A stretch of DNA of 64,000 nt, taken from positions 682,001 through 746,000 of the forward strand of contig CAVRXO010000003.1 of assembly GCA_963725185.1 (NCBI GenBank), given 5' to 3'. The DNA is from VAZQ01 sp963725185. Its GTDB lineage: Bacteria > Pseudomonadota > Alphaproteobacteria > Rhizobiales > Xanthobacteraceae. Below the pieces are notes generated by a model, which was not told the origin of the DNA, did no database searches, and saw nothing but the letters and a program-made list of their open reading frames with translations. Position numbers and translations under genes: made by a program. Positions within the stretch are counted from its first letter, which is position 1, and every line of letters starts with the position of its first letter. This document shows, one piece after another, positions 46,603-55,614 of the stretch.

Positions 46603-47400
46603 ATGCCCGCTCCCCTCGCCGATCGCATCGCGCTTGTCACCGGCGCTTCGCGCGGGATCGGCCGCGCCACCGCGCTCGCGTTGGCACGCGCTGGCGCCCA
46701 TGTGGTGGCGCTCGCGCGCACCGTCGGCGGGCTCGAGGAGCTCGACGACGCCATCGGCGCCGCCGGCGGCACGGCCACGCTGGTGCCGCTTGATCTCAAG
46801 GATACCCCCGGCATCGTCCGCCTCGCGGCCGCGCTGCACGAGCGCTACCAGCGGCTCGACGTCCTGGTCGGCAATGCCGGCATCCTGGGGCCGCTGTCCC
46901 CGCTCACCCATGTGGAGCCCAAGGCCTGGGACGACGTCCTGGCGGTCAACGTCACCGCCAACTGGCAGCTCATCCGCGCGATGGATCCGCTGTTGCGGCG
47001 CGCCACGGCCGCGCGCGTGGTGTTCATCACTTCCGGCATCGCCGCCCACCCGCGTGCCTATTGGGGACCCTATGCGATCTCCAAGGCGGCGCTGGAGACG
47101 CTGGCACGCACCTACGCCGCCGAGACGGCCTCGACCCCTGTGCGCGTCAATCTGTTCAACCCGGGCGCCACCCGCACCCGCATGCGCGCCGGCGCGATGC
47201 CGGGCGAGGATCCCGCGGAGCTGAAAACCCCCGAGCCGGTCGCCGAGAGGATTCTCGAATTGTGCCTCCCGCAATTCCAGGAAACAGGCCAGCTCTACGA
47301 CTACCGCGATGGTGAGTCCGTAGGTTGGGTTAGCGCCGGCCACCGGGCTCACGGCTGCGCTCAAACCTCGATCCGGCGCGTAACCCGACGGCGGCGCTGA
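46603..47400 (+). CDS. Short-chain dehydrogenase/reductase with repeat-derived C terminus
   Basis: 265 residues from ATG 46603; an earlier ATG at 46567 lies inside the palindrome and is less likely. SDR marks: TGASRGIGRA, NAGILG, Ser and YAISKAALE. The class sits next to purF in relatives. The coding frame runs into a REP-like element at 47320, so the last 27 residues (VGWVSAGHRAHGCAQTSIRR...) are translated repeat, replacing what is normally a few residues. The enzyme core is complete. Substrate unknown. Confidence 0.88.
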   Translation: MPAPLADRIALVTGASRGIGRATALALARAGAHVVALARTVGGLEELDDAIGAAGGTATLVPLDLKDTPGIVRLAAALHERYQRLDVLVGNAGILGPLSPLTHVEPKAWDDVLAVNVTANWQLIRAMDPLLRRATAARVVFITSGIAAHPRAYWGPYAISKAALETLARTYAAETASTPVRVNLFNPGATRTRMRAGAMPGEDPAELKTPEPVAERILELCLPQFQETGQLYDYRDGESVGWVSAGHRAHGCAQTSIRRVTRRRR

Positions 47401-47470
47401 TGTCGGGTTACGCGCGGATCATGGCATTCGTGAAAACAGCAAGCTCAGGGGCCGCGCTAACCCAACCTAC
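47320..47470. repeat. REP-like palindromic element, copy F
   Basis: Ends GTAGGTTGGGTTAGCGCCGG and GGCCGCGCTAACCCAACCTAC-like right arm; inner hairpin CGCGTAACCCGAC...GTCGGGTTACGCG at about 47376-47416. It overlaps the 3' end of the SDR gene by 81 bp and is followed 11 bp later by the end of the deacetylase gene. Confidence 0.9.
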
Positions 47471-47481
47471 GAACAAGAGCC

Positions 47482-48543
47482 TCAATCGGCGATGGTGCGC
47501 ACCACGCTGGAGGTCGGATGGTCGCTGAGCGTCGGCAGCTTCACGTTCTTAACGATCATCTCGTCGTAGGATGCGATCGTCTGCAGCGGCGCCTTCGCCT
47601 TCATGAACACGACCTTGTAGCCGTTGGCTTTGAGCTGCCTCAGCAATTCGGGCGCGGCTTCGGCGGTCGCCTTCTGGAAATCGTGCATCAGGACAATGCC
47701 TTTGCCGTTTTTCTTCAGCTTGGTAAGCACCGACGCGATCACCTGGTCGGGCTTGCGGATCCGGTAATCGAGCGAGTCCATGTCGGCCGAGAAGATGGCG
47801 ATGTTGCGCTGGCCCAGATAGGTCACCATCGCGGGCGCATGGCTGAGCGCGGGGAAGCGGAAGAACGGCGCGGCCGAACCGCCCAGCGCCCAATGCACCG
47901 CGCTGATGCCCTTTTCGATCTCGTCCTTGCCATCCTGCTCGGACAGCTTGGCGAGGTCCTTGTGCGACCAGGTGTGGCTGCCGATGGTGTGACCGGCGGC
48001 GGCCACTTGGCGCAGGATCTCAGGCGACCACATCGAGTGCTCGCCGATCGGGAAGAACACCGCCTTGGTGCAATTGGCGGCAAGCGCCGCCAGGACCGCG
48101 GGCGTATTGTGCGGCCAGGGGCCGTCGTCGAAGGTCAGCACCACCTCGCCCGGCTGCAGGAAATCGTACTGCTTGAAATGCTCGAATCCGAACCCCGGAC
48201 CGTCGGTGGTGTCGATCTCCACGGTGCGAGAAATGCCCAGCGCGTCCGGATTGCCCTGGCATGAGGGCGTGGCCGCAGCCGGCAGCCGCGCGGGCGCCGC
48301 AGCGGTGGCCGCGGCCGCGATGGATCCGGTGGTGTCGGCCGCTGGCGAACCAGAAGCGACGTGGGCGGCGTGGGCGGCTTGCGGGCCGGTCTGGGCCGCC
48401 ACGGTTGCCGGTGCTTGTGCCTGCGCGGCCGTGGCTTTGGGGGTGACGCTGGGGCCGCTCGCCGGTGCCCACAAGTAGAATACGCCAGCGAAGCTGACCA
48501 GGAGTGCCCCCACGCCCAAACCGCCTACCATTACTGCACGCAT
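47482..48543 (-). CDS. NodB-domain polysaccharide deacetylase, membrane-anchored or exported
   Basis: 353 residues. One N-terminal hydrophobic segment (6-24) is followed by an Ala/Pro/Gln-rich linker to about residue 95. The NodB domain has VLTFDDGPWPHNT (metal Asp), HTIGSHTWSHKDLA (metal His pair), FFRFPALSHAP and VLMHDF. Such proteins remove N- or O-acetyl groups from envelope glycans. Transcribed alone, convergent with the SDR. Confidence 0.92.
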   Translation of the reverse strand: MRAVMVGGLGVGALLVSFAGVFYLWAPASGPSVTPKATAAQAQAPATVAAQTGPQAAHAAHVASGSPAADTTGSIAAAATAAAPARLPAAATPSCQGNPDALGISRTVEIDTTDGPGFGFEHFKQYDFLQPGEVVLTFDDGPWPHNTPAVLAALAANCTKAVFFPIGEHSMWSPEILRQVAAAGHTIGSHTWSHKDLAKLSEQDGKDEIEKGISAVHWALGGSAAPFFRFPALSHAPAMVTYLGQRNIAIFSADMDSLDYRIRKPDQVIASVLTKLKKNGKGIVLMHDFQKATAEAAPELLRQLKANGYKVVFMKAKAPLQTIASYDEMIVKNVKLPTLSDHPTSSVVRTIAD

Positions 48544-48654
48544 GCCCGTCCCCTTCGGCCAGAGGCCGCTGCGGCCCTGGAGCGTCCAATCTCTCCGAAG
48601 AAGGTGAATTGGCTGTTACCAAGCCGCGCTTAAGTATTGGGCAACCACGCGGTG

Positions 48655-48766
48655 GACCGGTAGGGCGGGTTGGCGGCCGCACGGCTTGGCAATAATCCGC
48701 GGCGGTCAATGCCGCGTAACCCGCCGGCCAGCCAAGCCGATGGCGGATTAGGCGCCGCTTGGCCGA
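48655..48766. repeat. Diverged palindromic element (GTAGGGCGGGTTGGC)
   Basis: GTAGGGCGGGTTGGCGGCCG on the left, AATCCGCGGCG...GCCGCGTAACCCGCCGG in the middle and GATTAGGCGCCGCTTGGCC on the right. It is a relative of copy A by layout. Between the DUF2336 and deacetylase genes. Confidence 0.6.
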
Positions 48767-48786
48767 GCCTGCGTGAGCGCCGTGCA

Positions 48787-49875
48787 CTATTTGGCGGCCT
48801 CGCGGACCTGCATGAATCGCAGCGTCCGCTGCGCCCCCGCCACCGACAGGCGATCATAGTCGTTGCGGGCAATCTCGATGATATGGTCGGCGATCGTGTG
48901 GTTCGAATGCCGGTTGCGCAGGATGGCTTCCGCGGTCTCCCATTTCAGGCCGGCCGCCTTGCAGGGAACCAGCAGCGCGTCGTTGCGGATCCCCATTATC
49001 AGGGCAGCGACCATTTTCAGCGACGCCGAGCAAAGCCGCGCCAGCGCCACCGTCATTTCCTCATATTTGTGTTGGTTGATGAACTCCAGCAGCGCGCTCT
49101 CGTCGAGCGTTCCGCTCTTTTCCATGGCCAGGATGAGGCGTTCCGCATCGCTGAAATCGCGCTGCCAACCCGCCGTCTTGCCGACCGCCTTGGCGGTCTC
49201 GACGATCACGCGCTGAATTTCCTCGCGCGTCTCCGGCGGCGCGAGCGACAGGATCCTCGAGCGCACCGCCTCGGTCGCCCGTTGCAGCAGCTCTTGCAGC
49301 AGGCGCGGCGGCATGTCGAAGCGCAGCGCCACGGTTTCGGCCAGCCGGTCGTGGCCTTCGGCGTCCTTGACCAGGATGCCGTAGCCGGTCTGCGAAAAGC
49401 GGGCGCCGGGATTGGTCGCCAGCTTGAACGTGACCTCTTCATCGCCGCGGCTCAGGAGCACGTCGGTCAGGGATTCCTCGAGCAGGAAGCGCCCGGAGAT
49501 TGCCAGCAGATGCGCTTGGCCTCTGGTCGCGGCGAGCTCGATGAGATCGCCGGTGGGAAGCCGCCGCGATTGCGCCAGCACGGGCTCCGCGACCTCGATC
49601 GACTCATCCCATGCCAGTCGCCGGATCAGCTCGATCGGCGAATTGTCGACCGGGGCGAGGCGCTTGCTGAGCTCGACCAGCGCCCTGCGCTCGATCCTGC
49701 GGGTCAGCAGGCACAATACATCGTCGAACACCTTGATCTGGTCGTCGCTGAGCCGATCGGAATCGTTGAGGAAGAGGTCGGTGACCCGCCGAAGCGTCTT
49801 GGTCCGGCTCTCCAGGGAATTGTCCTTGAGCGCCAGCTCGAGGTCGGCGATGAGCGATTCGGTGGCTGCGGGCAT
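48787..49875 (-). CDS. DUF2336 domain protein
   Basis: 362 residues, soluble, alpha-helical, repeat-like. N-terminal SLIADLELALKDNSLESRTKTLRRVTDLFL and the conserved ...LSDDQIKVFDDVLCLLTRRIERRALVELSKRLAPV match DUF2336 proteins of Alphaproteobacteria. No catalytic motif is evident. The family is uncharacterised; HEAT-like structure is my inference. Transcribed alone. Confidence 0.88.
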   Translation of the reverse strand: MPAATESLIADLELALKDNSLESRTKTLRRVTDLFLNDSDRLSDDQIKVFDDVLCLLTRRIERRALVELSKRLAPVDNSPIELIRRLAWDESIEVAEPVLAQSRRLPTGDLIELAATRGQAHLLAISGRFLLEESLTDVLLSRGDEEVTFKLATNPGARFSQTGYGILVKDAEGHDRLAETVALRFDMPPRLLQELLQRATEAVRSRILSLAPPETREEIQRVIVETAKAVGKTAGWQRDFSDAERLILAMEKSGTLDESALLEFINQHKYEEMTVALARLCSASLKMVAALIMGIRNDALLVPCKAAGLKWETAEAILRNRHSNHTIADHIIEIARNDYDRLSVAGAQRTLRFMQVREAAK

Positions 49876-50178
49876 GAAGGTGTTTCCGGGAGCGCATGCA
49901 ACTTGGTTCAGGACGAACCGATGAAGATCCTACCGGCCGACGAAGCGGATCGAGATGAGCTTTAGCCCATCGTCGCGCCGCAACGCTGCCCGCAACCCGC
50001 CATGCCCGCTCCCACTATGCCGGCGAAATACTGTTAACCCGTAAAGGTTTCGCCCGGCGCGCGCTGCCGTCGCGGACCCCGGCAGGGACGGCTCCGCCGG
50101 TACCCGGAGACCTTTTACGGGCGGTTAACCATATCGCCTCACCATGATTCTACAAGCTTGGCCACCAGGGGCGGAATC
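49876..50178. other. Divergent intergenic region with TTAACC motifs
   Basis: 303 bp. GTTAACCCGTAAAGGT near 50032 and ACCTTTTACGGGCGGTTAAC near 50110-50129 make an imperfect inverted pair. The sequence TTAACCAT (50125-50132) equals the CtrA half-site described in Caulobacter and lies 47 bp upstream of the small ORF. Confidence 0.4.
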
Positions 50179-50379
50179 ATGACTGCGGAAAAGGTGCGGT
50201 GGGGCGAGTTGGGCTGTCCGACCAAGATGGGCCCGTACCGGCTGGCCGGTGAGGTCATCCGGGTGAAGACCATTCATCTCCTCGCCGCTGAAAACGATCC
50301 GGACGCGCTCTTTACGGTTATCGCGTTTCGCCCGCCGTTGGGCCCGGCCGAGTTCATGCTGGGACACCGCGTCGCCTGA
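50179..50379 (+). CDS. Small conserved hypothetical protein
   Basis: 66 residues from ATG 50179 (MTAEKVRWGELGCPTKMGPYRLAGEVIRVKTIHLLAAENDPDALFTVI...). No signal or TM. It looks like short Bradyrhizobium proteins with a GPYRL..E.I.VK..H..AAENDPDA core, by memory. Upstream GGGGCGG may serve as a ribosome-binding site. Function unknown. Confidence 0.6.
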   Translation: MTAEKVRWGELGCPTKMGPYRLAGEVIRVKTIHLLAAENDPDALFTVIAFRPPLGPAEFMLGHRVA

Positions 50380-50799
50380 GCGCTCGCGGGTCGGCCCGGC
50401 GATGATCGCGCTCACAATCACTGAAGCAATCAACAAGCAGTGCGCCCGTTCGTAAGGTTGCGAGCCGCTGCAGCCATCGGCCGAGTGGCGAAGGATCGAT
50501 CAAAGGCGGTCCTCGCCTTCGGGCGTGGAACTGCGATCGCTCGCGGCGGAAGCTTGAGCTCCGGGGTGACACATCCGATGGGGTCGGATAGCCTCAAGCT
50601 GGGCGACTTCAAAGTGGCTCCGGATGATTTCTATTCATGTGGCATGCTGGAACAATCGCGGCAGCACATGATTGCCGAGCCAAGAGCACATGCGAAGCTC
50701 GTCATGAACCGACATTCGGCAGTTGGAATTCGTGAACGACCCGACGGTTTCACTGGCCGTGCGATCGGGTGTTTCTTCGGTCGGCGTGGCGACCGGGCG
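50380..50799. other. Intergenic region upstream of the LRR gene
   Basis: 420 bp. A frame continuous with the LRR protein extends back to 50440, but this part lacks a signal-like or conserved character, so I treat it as non-coding. Confidence 0.4.
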
Positions 50800-52302
50800 A
50801 TGCAGCGCGCCGGGACCTGCGGCGCTCTGGCATTGCTCGCGATTGTGCTGTGGGGCGGAGCGAGCGTTGATGCGCAGAAGCGTGTCGAGCCGGATCGGAT
50901 CAGGGCGGAGCTGGCCAAATTGGGGGTTCTTGTTCAATCGGACAAGAATGGCATTGCGGCGCGCGCCAACGAGCAATTGGACGATGAGCGGCTGGCGAAG
51001 GCCGGCCCGCTGCTCGCGAGTCTCGGCAATGTTCGAGCTCTCGATCTGTCGGAGACGCAGGTCGCCAGCCTCGGCCCGCTCCGGCACCTCACCGCGCTGC
51101 AGTCGCTCGACCTCTCCGGAACGAACATCGTCGACATCGAGCCGCTCAAGGGGCTCACTGCGCTGCAGTCGCTCGACATCTCCGCAACCGAGGTCGCCAG
51201 CCTCGAGCCGCTGCGGCACCTCACCGCGCTGCAGTCGCTCGACGCTTCGGGAACCGCGGTCGCCAGCTTCAAGCCCCTGCGCGCACTGAGCGCCCTGCAG
51301 TCGCTCAGCGCGCCCGGAACCGCGGTCACCAGCCTAGAGCCGTTGCGCGGCCTCGCGGCGTTGCGCTCACTCGACGTCTCGGGCACTTCCGTCGCCAGTA
51401 TCGCACCGCTCCAGGGACTCGCCGGCCTGCTATCGCTCAACGTGTCGGGAACGAAAGTCGCCGACTTCGAGCACCTCAAGTCGCTCACCGGCCTGCAATC
51501 GCTCGAGCTTGCGCAAATGCCGGCGCTCGATCTCGAGCCGCTGCGGGGGCTCGCCGCACTGCAGTCGCTCAATCTTTCCTTGTCGCAGGTCGCCAGCCTC
51601 GAGCCGCTCGCCCGGCTCCCCGCGCTGCGATCGCTCGACCTGTCGGGGGCGCAGCTTGCCAGCTTCGAGCACCTCCAGGAGCTCACCCGGCTCGAGAAGC
51701 TCAATCTCTCGGGGACGAGAGTCCGTAGGCTTGAGCTGCTCGCGGGGCTTACCGCGCTGCATTCGCTCGACCTGTCGGGGACACAGATTGCCAATCTCGA
51801 TCAGCTCAAGGCGCTCACCGCCTTGCAGTCGCTCGACCTGTCCTTGACGCAGGTCACCAGCCTTGAATCGCTCAAATGGTTCACCACGCTGGCATCGCTC
51901 AACCTGACGGGAACGCGGGTCGTCAGCCTGGAGCCGCTGCGTGAGCTTCGATCGCTGCGGTCGCTCGATCTGACGGGAGCGGCGGTCGTCAGTGTCGAGC
52001 CGCTCCGCGGATTGGCGGCGCTGCAGCGCCTCGACGTGTCGGGAACGCAGGTCACCGACCTCGAACCGCTGCGCACGCTCACTGCGCTGGAGTCGCTCGA
52101 CCTTGCGCAAACCGGGGTCACCAGCCTCGAGCCGCTGCGCGCGCTCACCGCGCTGCAGTCGCTCGATCTCTCCGGAACGCCGGTCCAGAGCCTGGAGCCC
52201 GTCTACGACCTGCCGGTTTTGCGCCTGCGGAACCCCGAAAATATCGCGGAGAGCGTGCTCAACCCCTTCGTCGAATACCGCAAGCAGAAGCGACTGCCCT
52301 GA
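50800..52302 (+). CDS. Secreted leucine-rich-repeat protein
   Basis: 500 residues from ATG 50800, chosen because it gives a signal peptide (GTCGALALLAIVLWGGASVDAQ). After a linker to about residue 70 there are 18 full 22-residue repeats of the form L..LTALQSLDLSGT.V.SLEP, and a C-terminal cap (VYDLPVLRLRNPENIAESVLNPFVEYRKQKRLP). The repeats are 66 bp in DNA and very regular. The pattern is internalin-like or SDS22-like and suggests a solenoid for protein or glycan binding outside the cytoplasm. No anchor is visible. Function unknown. Confidence 0.85.
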   Translation: MQRAGTCGALALLAIVLWGGASVDAQKRVEPDRIRAELAKLGVLVQSDKNGIAARANEQLDDERLAKAGPLLASLGNVRALDLSETQVASLGPLRHLTALQSLDLSGTNIVDIEPLKGLTALQSLDISATEVASLEPLRHLTALQSLDASGTAVASFKPLRALSALQSLSAPGTAVTSLEPLRGLAALRSLDVSGTSVASIAPLQGLAGLLSLNVSGTKVADFEHLKSLTGLQSLELAQMPALDLEPLRGLAALQSLNLSLSQVASLEPLARLPALRSLDLSGAQLASFEHLQELTRLEKLNLSGTRVRRLELLAGLTALHSLDLSGTQIANLDQLKALTALQSLDLSLTQVTSLESLKWFTTLASLNLTGTRVVSLEPLRELRSLRSLDLTGAAVVSVEPLRGLAALQRLDVSGTQVTDLEPLRTLTALESLDLAQTGVTSLEPLRALTALQSLDLSGTPVQSLEPVYDLPVLRLRNPENIAESVLNPFVEYRKQKRLP

Positions 52303-52461
52303 CCATGGATCGCCATCACGGTCCGCGCTTCAACTTGCCCGACCATGTCTGAAGCAGTCGGGCGGCAGGCGGCGAGCAAATACACGATTGATTAGCCTAA
52401 CCGTGGCAACGTGCGCACCCACAGGTGCGTACTGACGCTATCTGGATGAAGGCACTCTTCG

Positions 52462-53446
52462 ATGACGAAGCCACGCCCATTCATCGCGATGTTGATCGCC
52501 GCGGCGGCATCGTGGCCGACGATCGCGGGCGCACAGCAGCCGGCCTTGCCCACGGTTGGGTTTCTCAGCGAAGCATCGCCCAACTCGATCGCGCAGCAGG
52601 TCGTGGCATTCAACCAAGGCCTGCAGGAGGTCGGCTATCGCAAGGGGCGGAACGTAACGATCGACTGGAGCTCGGCGGAGAGCCAACCCGATCGATTGCC
52701 GAACACTCGCCGACGCGCTCGTTGCGCGCAAGGTCGCCGTCATCGTGACCTATTCGGACCGCGCGACGCTCGCCGCCAAGGCGGCGACCACCGCTATTCC
52801 GATCGTCTTTCTCAGCGCCGGCGACGCGGTCCGCAACGGACTGGTCGCCAGTCTTGATCATCCCGGCGGCAACGTTACGGGATTAAGCTGGTTCGGCTCG
52901 GATCCCGCGCCCGCCCGGCTCGGGCTCATCCGCCAGATCGCTCCCGGCGCCGCCATCGTCGGCCTGCTGGTCGATCCCGGCTCGGTCGATGCCGCCGAGC
53001 AGTTGCGCGGCATGCAGGAAGCCGCCAGGACCGCCAGGCTTCAGCTCGTGGCGGCGAACGCTCGCAATGCCGGCGAGCTCGACGCCGCCTTCGCCTCCCT
53101 GGTCCAACAGCGGGTCGGCGCCCTGGTTGTCGGCATGAGTCCCTTGTTCAACAGCCTGCGCGATCAGCTGGTTGCGCTGGCGTCGCGCAATCGGATACCG
53201 GCGATCTATGCGGCCTCCGAGATCGCCACGGCCGGTGGCTTGATCAGCTACGCCAGCAGCGCGACCGACGCCTTTCGGCGGGCGGGTGTTGAGACCGGCT
53301 GGATTCTCAAGGGCGTCAAGCCGGCGGAGCTGCCGATCGTGCAGTCGGCCAAGTTCGAGCTGGTCGTCAACCTCAAGACCGCCGACGCGCTCGGCCTCAC
53401 CGTGCCGCGGGCGCTGCGCGCAAGCGCGGACCAGCTGATCGAGTAG
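52462..53446 (+). CDS. PF04392-type ABC transporter substrate-binding protein, one frame break
   Basis: About 327 residues after repair. Signal PFIAMLIAAAASWPTIAGAQQ. Core VGFLSEASPNSIAQQVVAFNQGLQEVGYRKGRNVTIDWSSAE, then TLADALVARKVAVIVTYSDRATLAAKAAT, IPIVFLSAGDAVRNGLVASLDHPGGNVTG and the C-terminal FELVVNLKTADALGLTVPRALRASADQLIE, all typical of the family. The frame moves at about 52703 (extra a in gaacactc). No permease or ATPase gene is adjacent. Ligand unknown. Confidence 0.88.
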
Positions 53447-53459
53447 GCCTGGCGCCGCC

Positions 53460-54464
53460 TCACTCGATCAGCTCATCCGCGCTCCCGAGAATTGCCGCCG
53501 GCACGGTCAGCCGCAGCGCCTTGGCGGTTTCCAGGTTGACGAACAGCTCGAATTTCCTCGGCTCGCCGACCGGCAGCTCCGCCACCGGCTCGCCGTTGAG
53601 GATGCGGCCCGCATGCTGGCCGACCAGCCGGTAGGAATCCATGAGGCTTGCCCCATAGGCCACAAGCCCGCCCGCGGCGGCAAACTCGGGATGCTCGAAT
53701 GCCGCCGGCACCGAATGGCGCAGGCTAAGCTCCCCAAGCTCCTTCCTGCGTCCGAGAAAGAACGCATCATTGCCGATCAGGAGCGCCGCCCCCGGCATCG
53801 CCTCGACGGCCTCGATCGCCGCGGCCAGATCGCGCTCGGAGCCTGCCGGAAACGGTTTCAGCTTGAGCCCGAGCGCACCCGCCGCTGCCTCGATGTCGCT
53901 CAACGGCGGATCGGGGTCGGCCGTCGCCGGATTGAACAGCAGAACGATCTCGCTGGCCGAGGGAGCAAGCGCATGCAGCAGCGCCAGGCGCTTGGGCACC
54001 ACGCTCTTGGCCAAGCGCGTGACCGCCGTGACATTGCCGCCCGGCCGGCTCATGCTGGCGACGAGCCCATCCTTCACCGGATCGCCGCCGGTCTGATAGA
54101 TGATCGGGATCGTTTTGGTTGCAGCCAATGCCGGGCGAGCGGTGCCGGGGCCATCGCTCGCGATGATGACGGCAGCGTGCGCGGCGACAAGATCGCCGGC
54201 GAGCTGCGGCAGGCGATCGCGCTTTTCCTCGGCCCAGCGGAACTCGAACGCCACGTTCTGTCCTTCCGCATAGCCCATTTCCCCGAGGCCCTGCCGGAAG
54301 GCGGCGACGCGAACCGCCTGGACCTCAGCCGTGGCGGTGCTGAGCCAGCCGATCACCGGCACGGGCGGTTTTTGCGCGCGCGCCGCCAGCGGCCACAGCG
54401 AGGATGCGGCCGCCGCGCCGCCCAGCCGTGCAATGAATTTCCGTCGCCCGATCCGGATCGCCAT
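53460..54464 (-). CDS. PF04392-type ABC transporter substrate-binding protein
   Basis: 334 residues, paralogue of the preceding protein but convergent with it (13-bp gap). Leader IGRRKFIARLGGAAAASSLWPLAARAQ is Tat-like. Core PVIGWLSTATAEVQAVRVAAFRQGLGEMGYAEGQNVAFEFRWAE, GGDPVKDGLVASMSRPGGNVTAVT, and FELFVNLETAKALRLTVPAAILGSADELIE. Intact. No transport partners nearby. Confidence 0.92.
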   Translation of the reverse strand: MAIRIGRRKFIARLGGAAAASSLWPLAARAQKPPVPVIGWLSTATAEVQAVRVAAFRQGLGEMGYAEGQNVAFEFRWAEEKRDRLPQLAGDLVAAHAAVIIASDGPGTARPALAATKTIPIIYQTGGDPVKDGLVASMSRPGGNVTAVTRLAKSVVPKRLALLHALAPSASEIVLLFNPATADPDPPLSDIEAAAGALGLKLKPFPAGSERDLAAAIEAVEAMPGAALLIGNDAFFLGRRKELGELSLRHSVPAAFEHPEFAAAGGLVAYGASLMDSYRLVGQHAGRILNGEPVAELPVGEPRKFELFVNLETAKALRLTVPAAILGSADELIE

Positions 54465-54473
54465 CTGCCCGCG

Positions 54474-55451
54474 TCACTCCGGCTTGATGTTGGCTATCCG
54501 AATGACCTTCGCCCACTTCTCGGTTTCATCTGAGATGAGCTTGGTGAATTCGCCGATCGTCATCGGGATCGGCATACCCCCCAGTTCGGCGAGCCGCGCC
54601 GTCAGCTTGGGATCGGCGAGGGCCGCGTTGATCTCCTTGTTGAGCCGGTCGACGATCTCGGACGGCGTGCTGCGCGGGGCGCCGATGCCGTACCATTGGC
54701 TCACTTCGTATCCCGCCACCGATTCGCCCACGGTCGGGACCTCGGGCAGCAGCGCCGAGCGGGTCGCGCTCGTCACCGCCAGCGCGCGCAGCTTGCCGGC
54801 CCGCACATACGGGACTGTCGATATGGTGGGCTCGAACATCACCTGCACCTGCCCGGCGATCAGGTCGATCAGCGCCGGCGCGCCGCCGCGATAGGCCACC
54901 GGAACCAGGTCGACGCCGGCCATCTGCTTGAACAGCTCTCCCGACATCTGCGGCGTGGTCCCGATGCCGGCCGTCGCCATGTTGATCTTGCCCGGATTGG
55001 CCTTGGCATGGACGATGAACTCGGCAACCGTCTTGGCTGGAACCGACGGATTGACCACCATGACGTTGGGCACCCGCATGATGGCCGCAACCGGTGCGAT
55101 GTCGGTGAGGAAATTGAAATTGGACTTCTCGTAGAGCGTGACGTTGACCGCGTTGGAGGAGGTGAGCAGCAGCAAGGTGTAGCCGTCGGCCGGCGAGCGC
55201 ACCACCGCCTCGGTTGCGATGTTGCCGCCCGCACCGGTGCGGTTCTCGATCACGAATTGCTGGCCGAGCCGCTCCGACAGCCATTGACCGAGCAGGCGTG
55301 CGACGGTGTCGTTGGGTCCGCCGGCCGCAACCCCGACCAGGACATGAACAGGCCGTGTCGGATAGGCTTGCGCCCGCGCCATGCGCGAGACGGCCGGCAG
55401 CGCGGCAGACCCGGCTGCCAGTTGCAGGAATTTGCGGCGCGGAAGTTTCAT
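54474..55451 (-). CDS. Bug-family (TctC-type) solute-binding protein 1
   Basis: 325 residues. Leader KLPRRKFLQLAAGSAALPAVSRMARAQ. Bug features: YPTRPVHVLVGVAAGGPNDTVARLL, RTGAGGNIATEAVVRSPADGYTLLL, VPNVMVVNPSVPAKTVAEFI, PVAYRGGAPALIDLIAGQVQVMF and VPTVGESVAGYEVSQWYGIGAP. These periplasmic receptors bind small carboxylates or amides. It starts a leftward run with the PF04392 gene (9-bp gap). No tctA/tctB is present. Confidence 0.94.
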   Translation of the reverse strand: MKLPRRKFLQLAAGSAALPAVSRMARAQAYPTRPVHVLVGVAAGGPNDTVARLLGQWLSERLGQQFVIENRTGAGGNIATEAVVRSPADGYTLLLLTSSNAVNVTLYEKSNFNFLTDIAPVAAIMRVPNVMVVNPSVPAKTVAEFIVHAKANPGKINMATAGIGTTPQMSGELFKQMAGVDLVPVAYRGGAPALIDLIAGQVQVMFEPTISTVPYVRAGKLRALAVTSATRSALLPEVPTVGESVAGYEVSQWYGIGAPRSTPSEIVDRLNKEINAALADPKLTARLAELGGMPIPMTIGEFTKLISDETEKWAKVIRIANIKPE

Positions 55452-55614
55452 GACGTGCCTCCCAGATGCAGCCGAAAGACTATCCCAACTCTCGTGGCTC
55501 CAACAGCGGCCATAATGCTCGGGTTTGTTTGCTCGGGTGAACGAAGGCAGCCGCCCCGCCGGCGGGATTCGCGCAACGGGACGTCACGAGATATCGGTGC
55601 GGCGACAATTGGCT

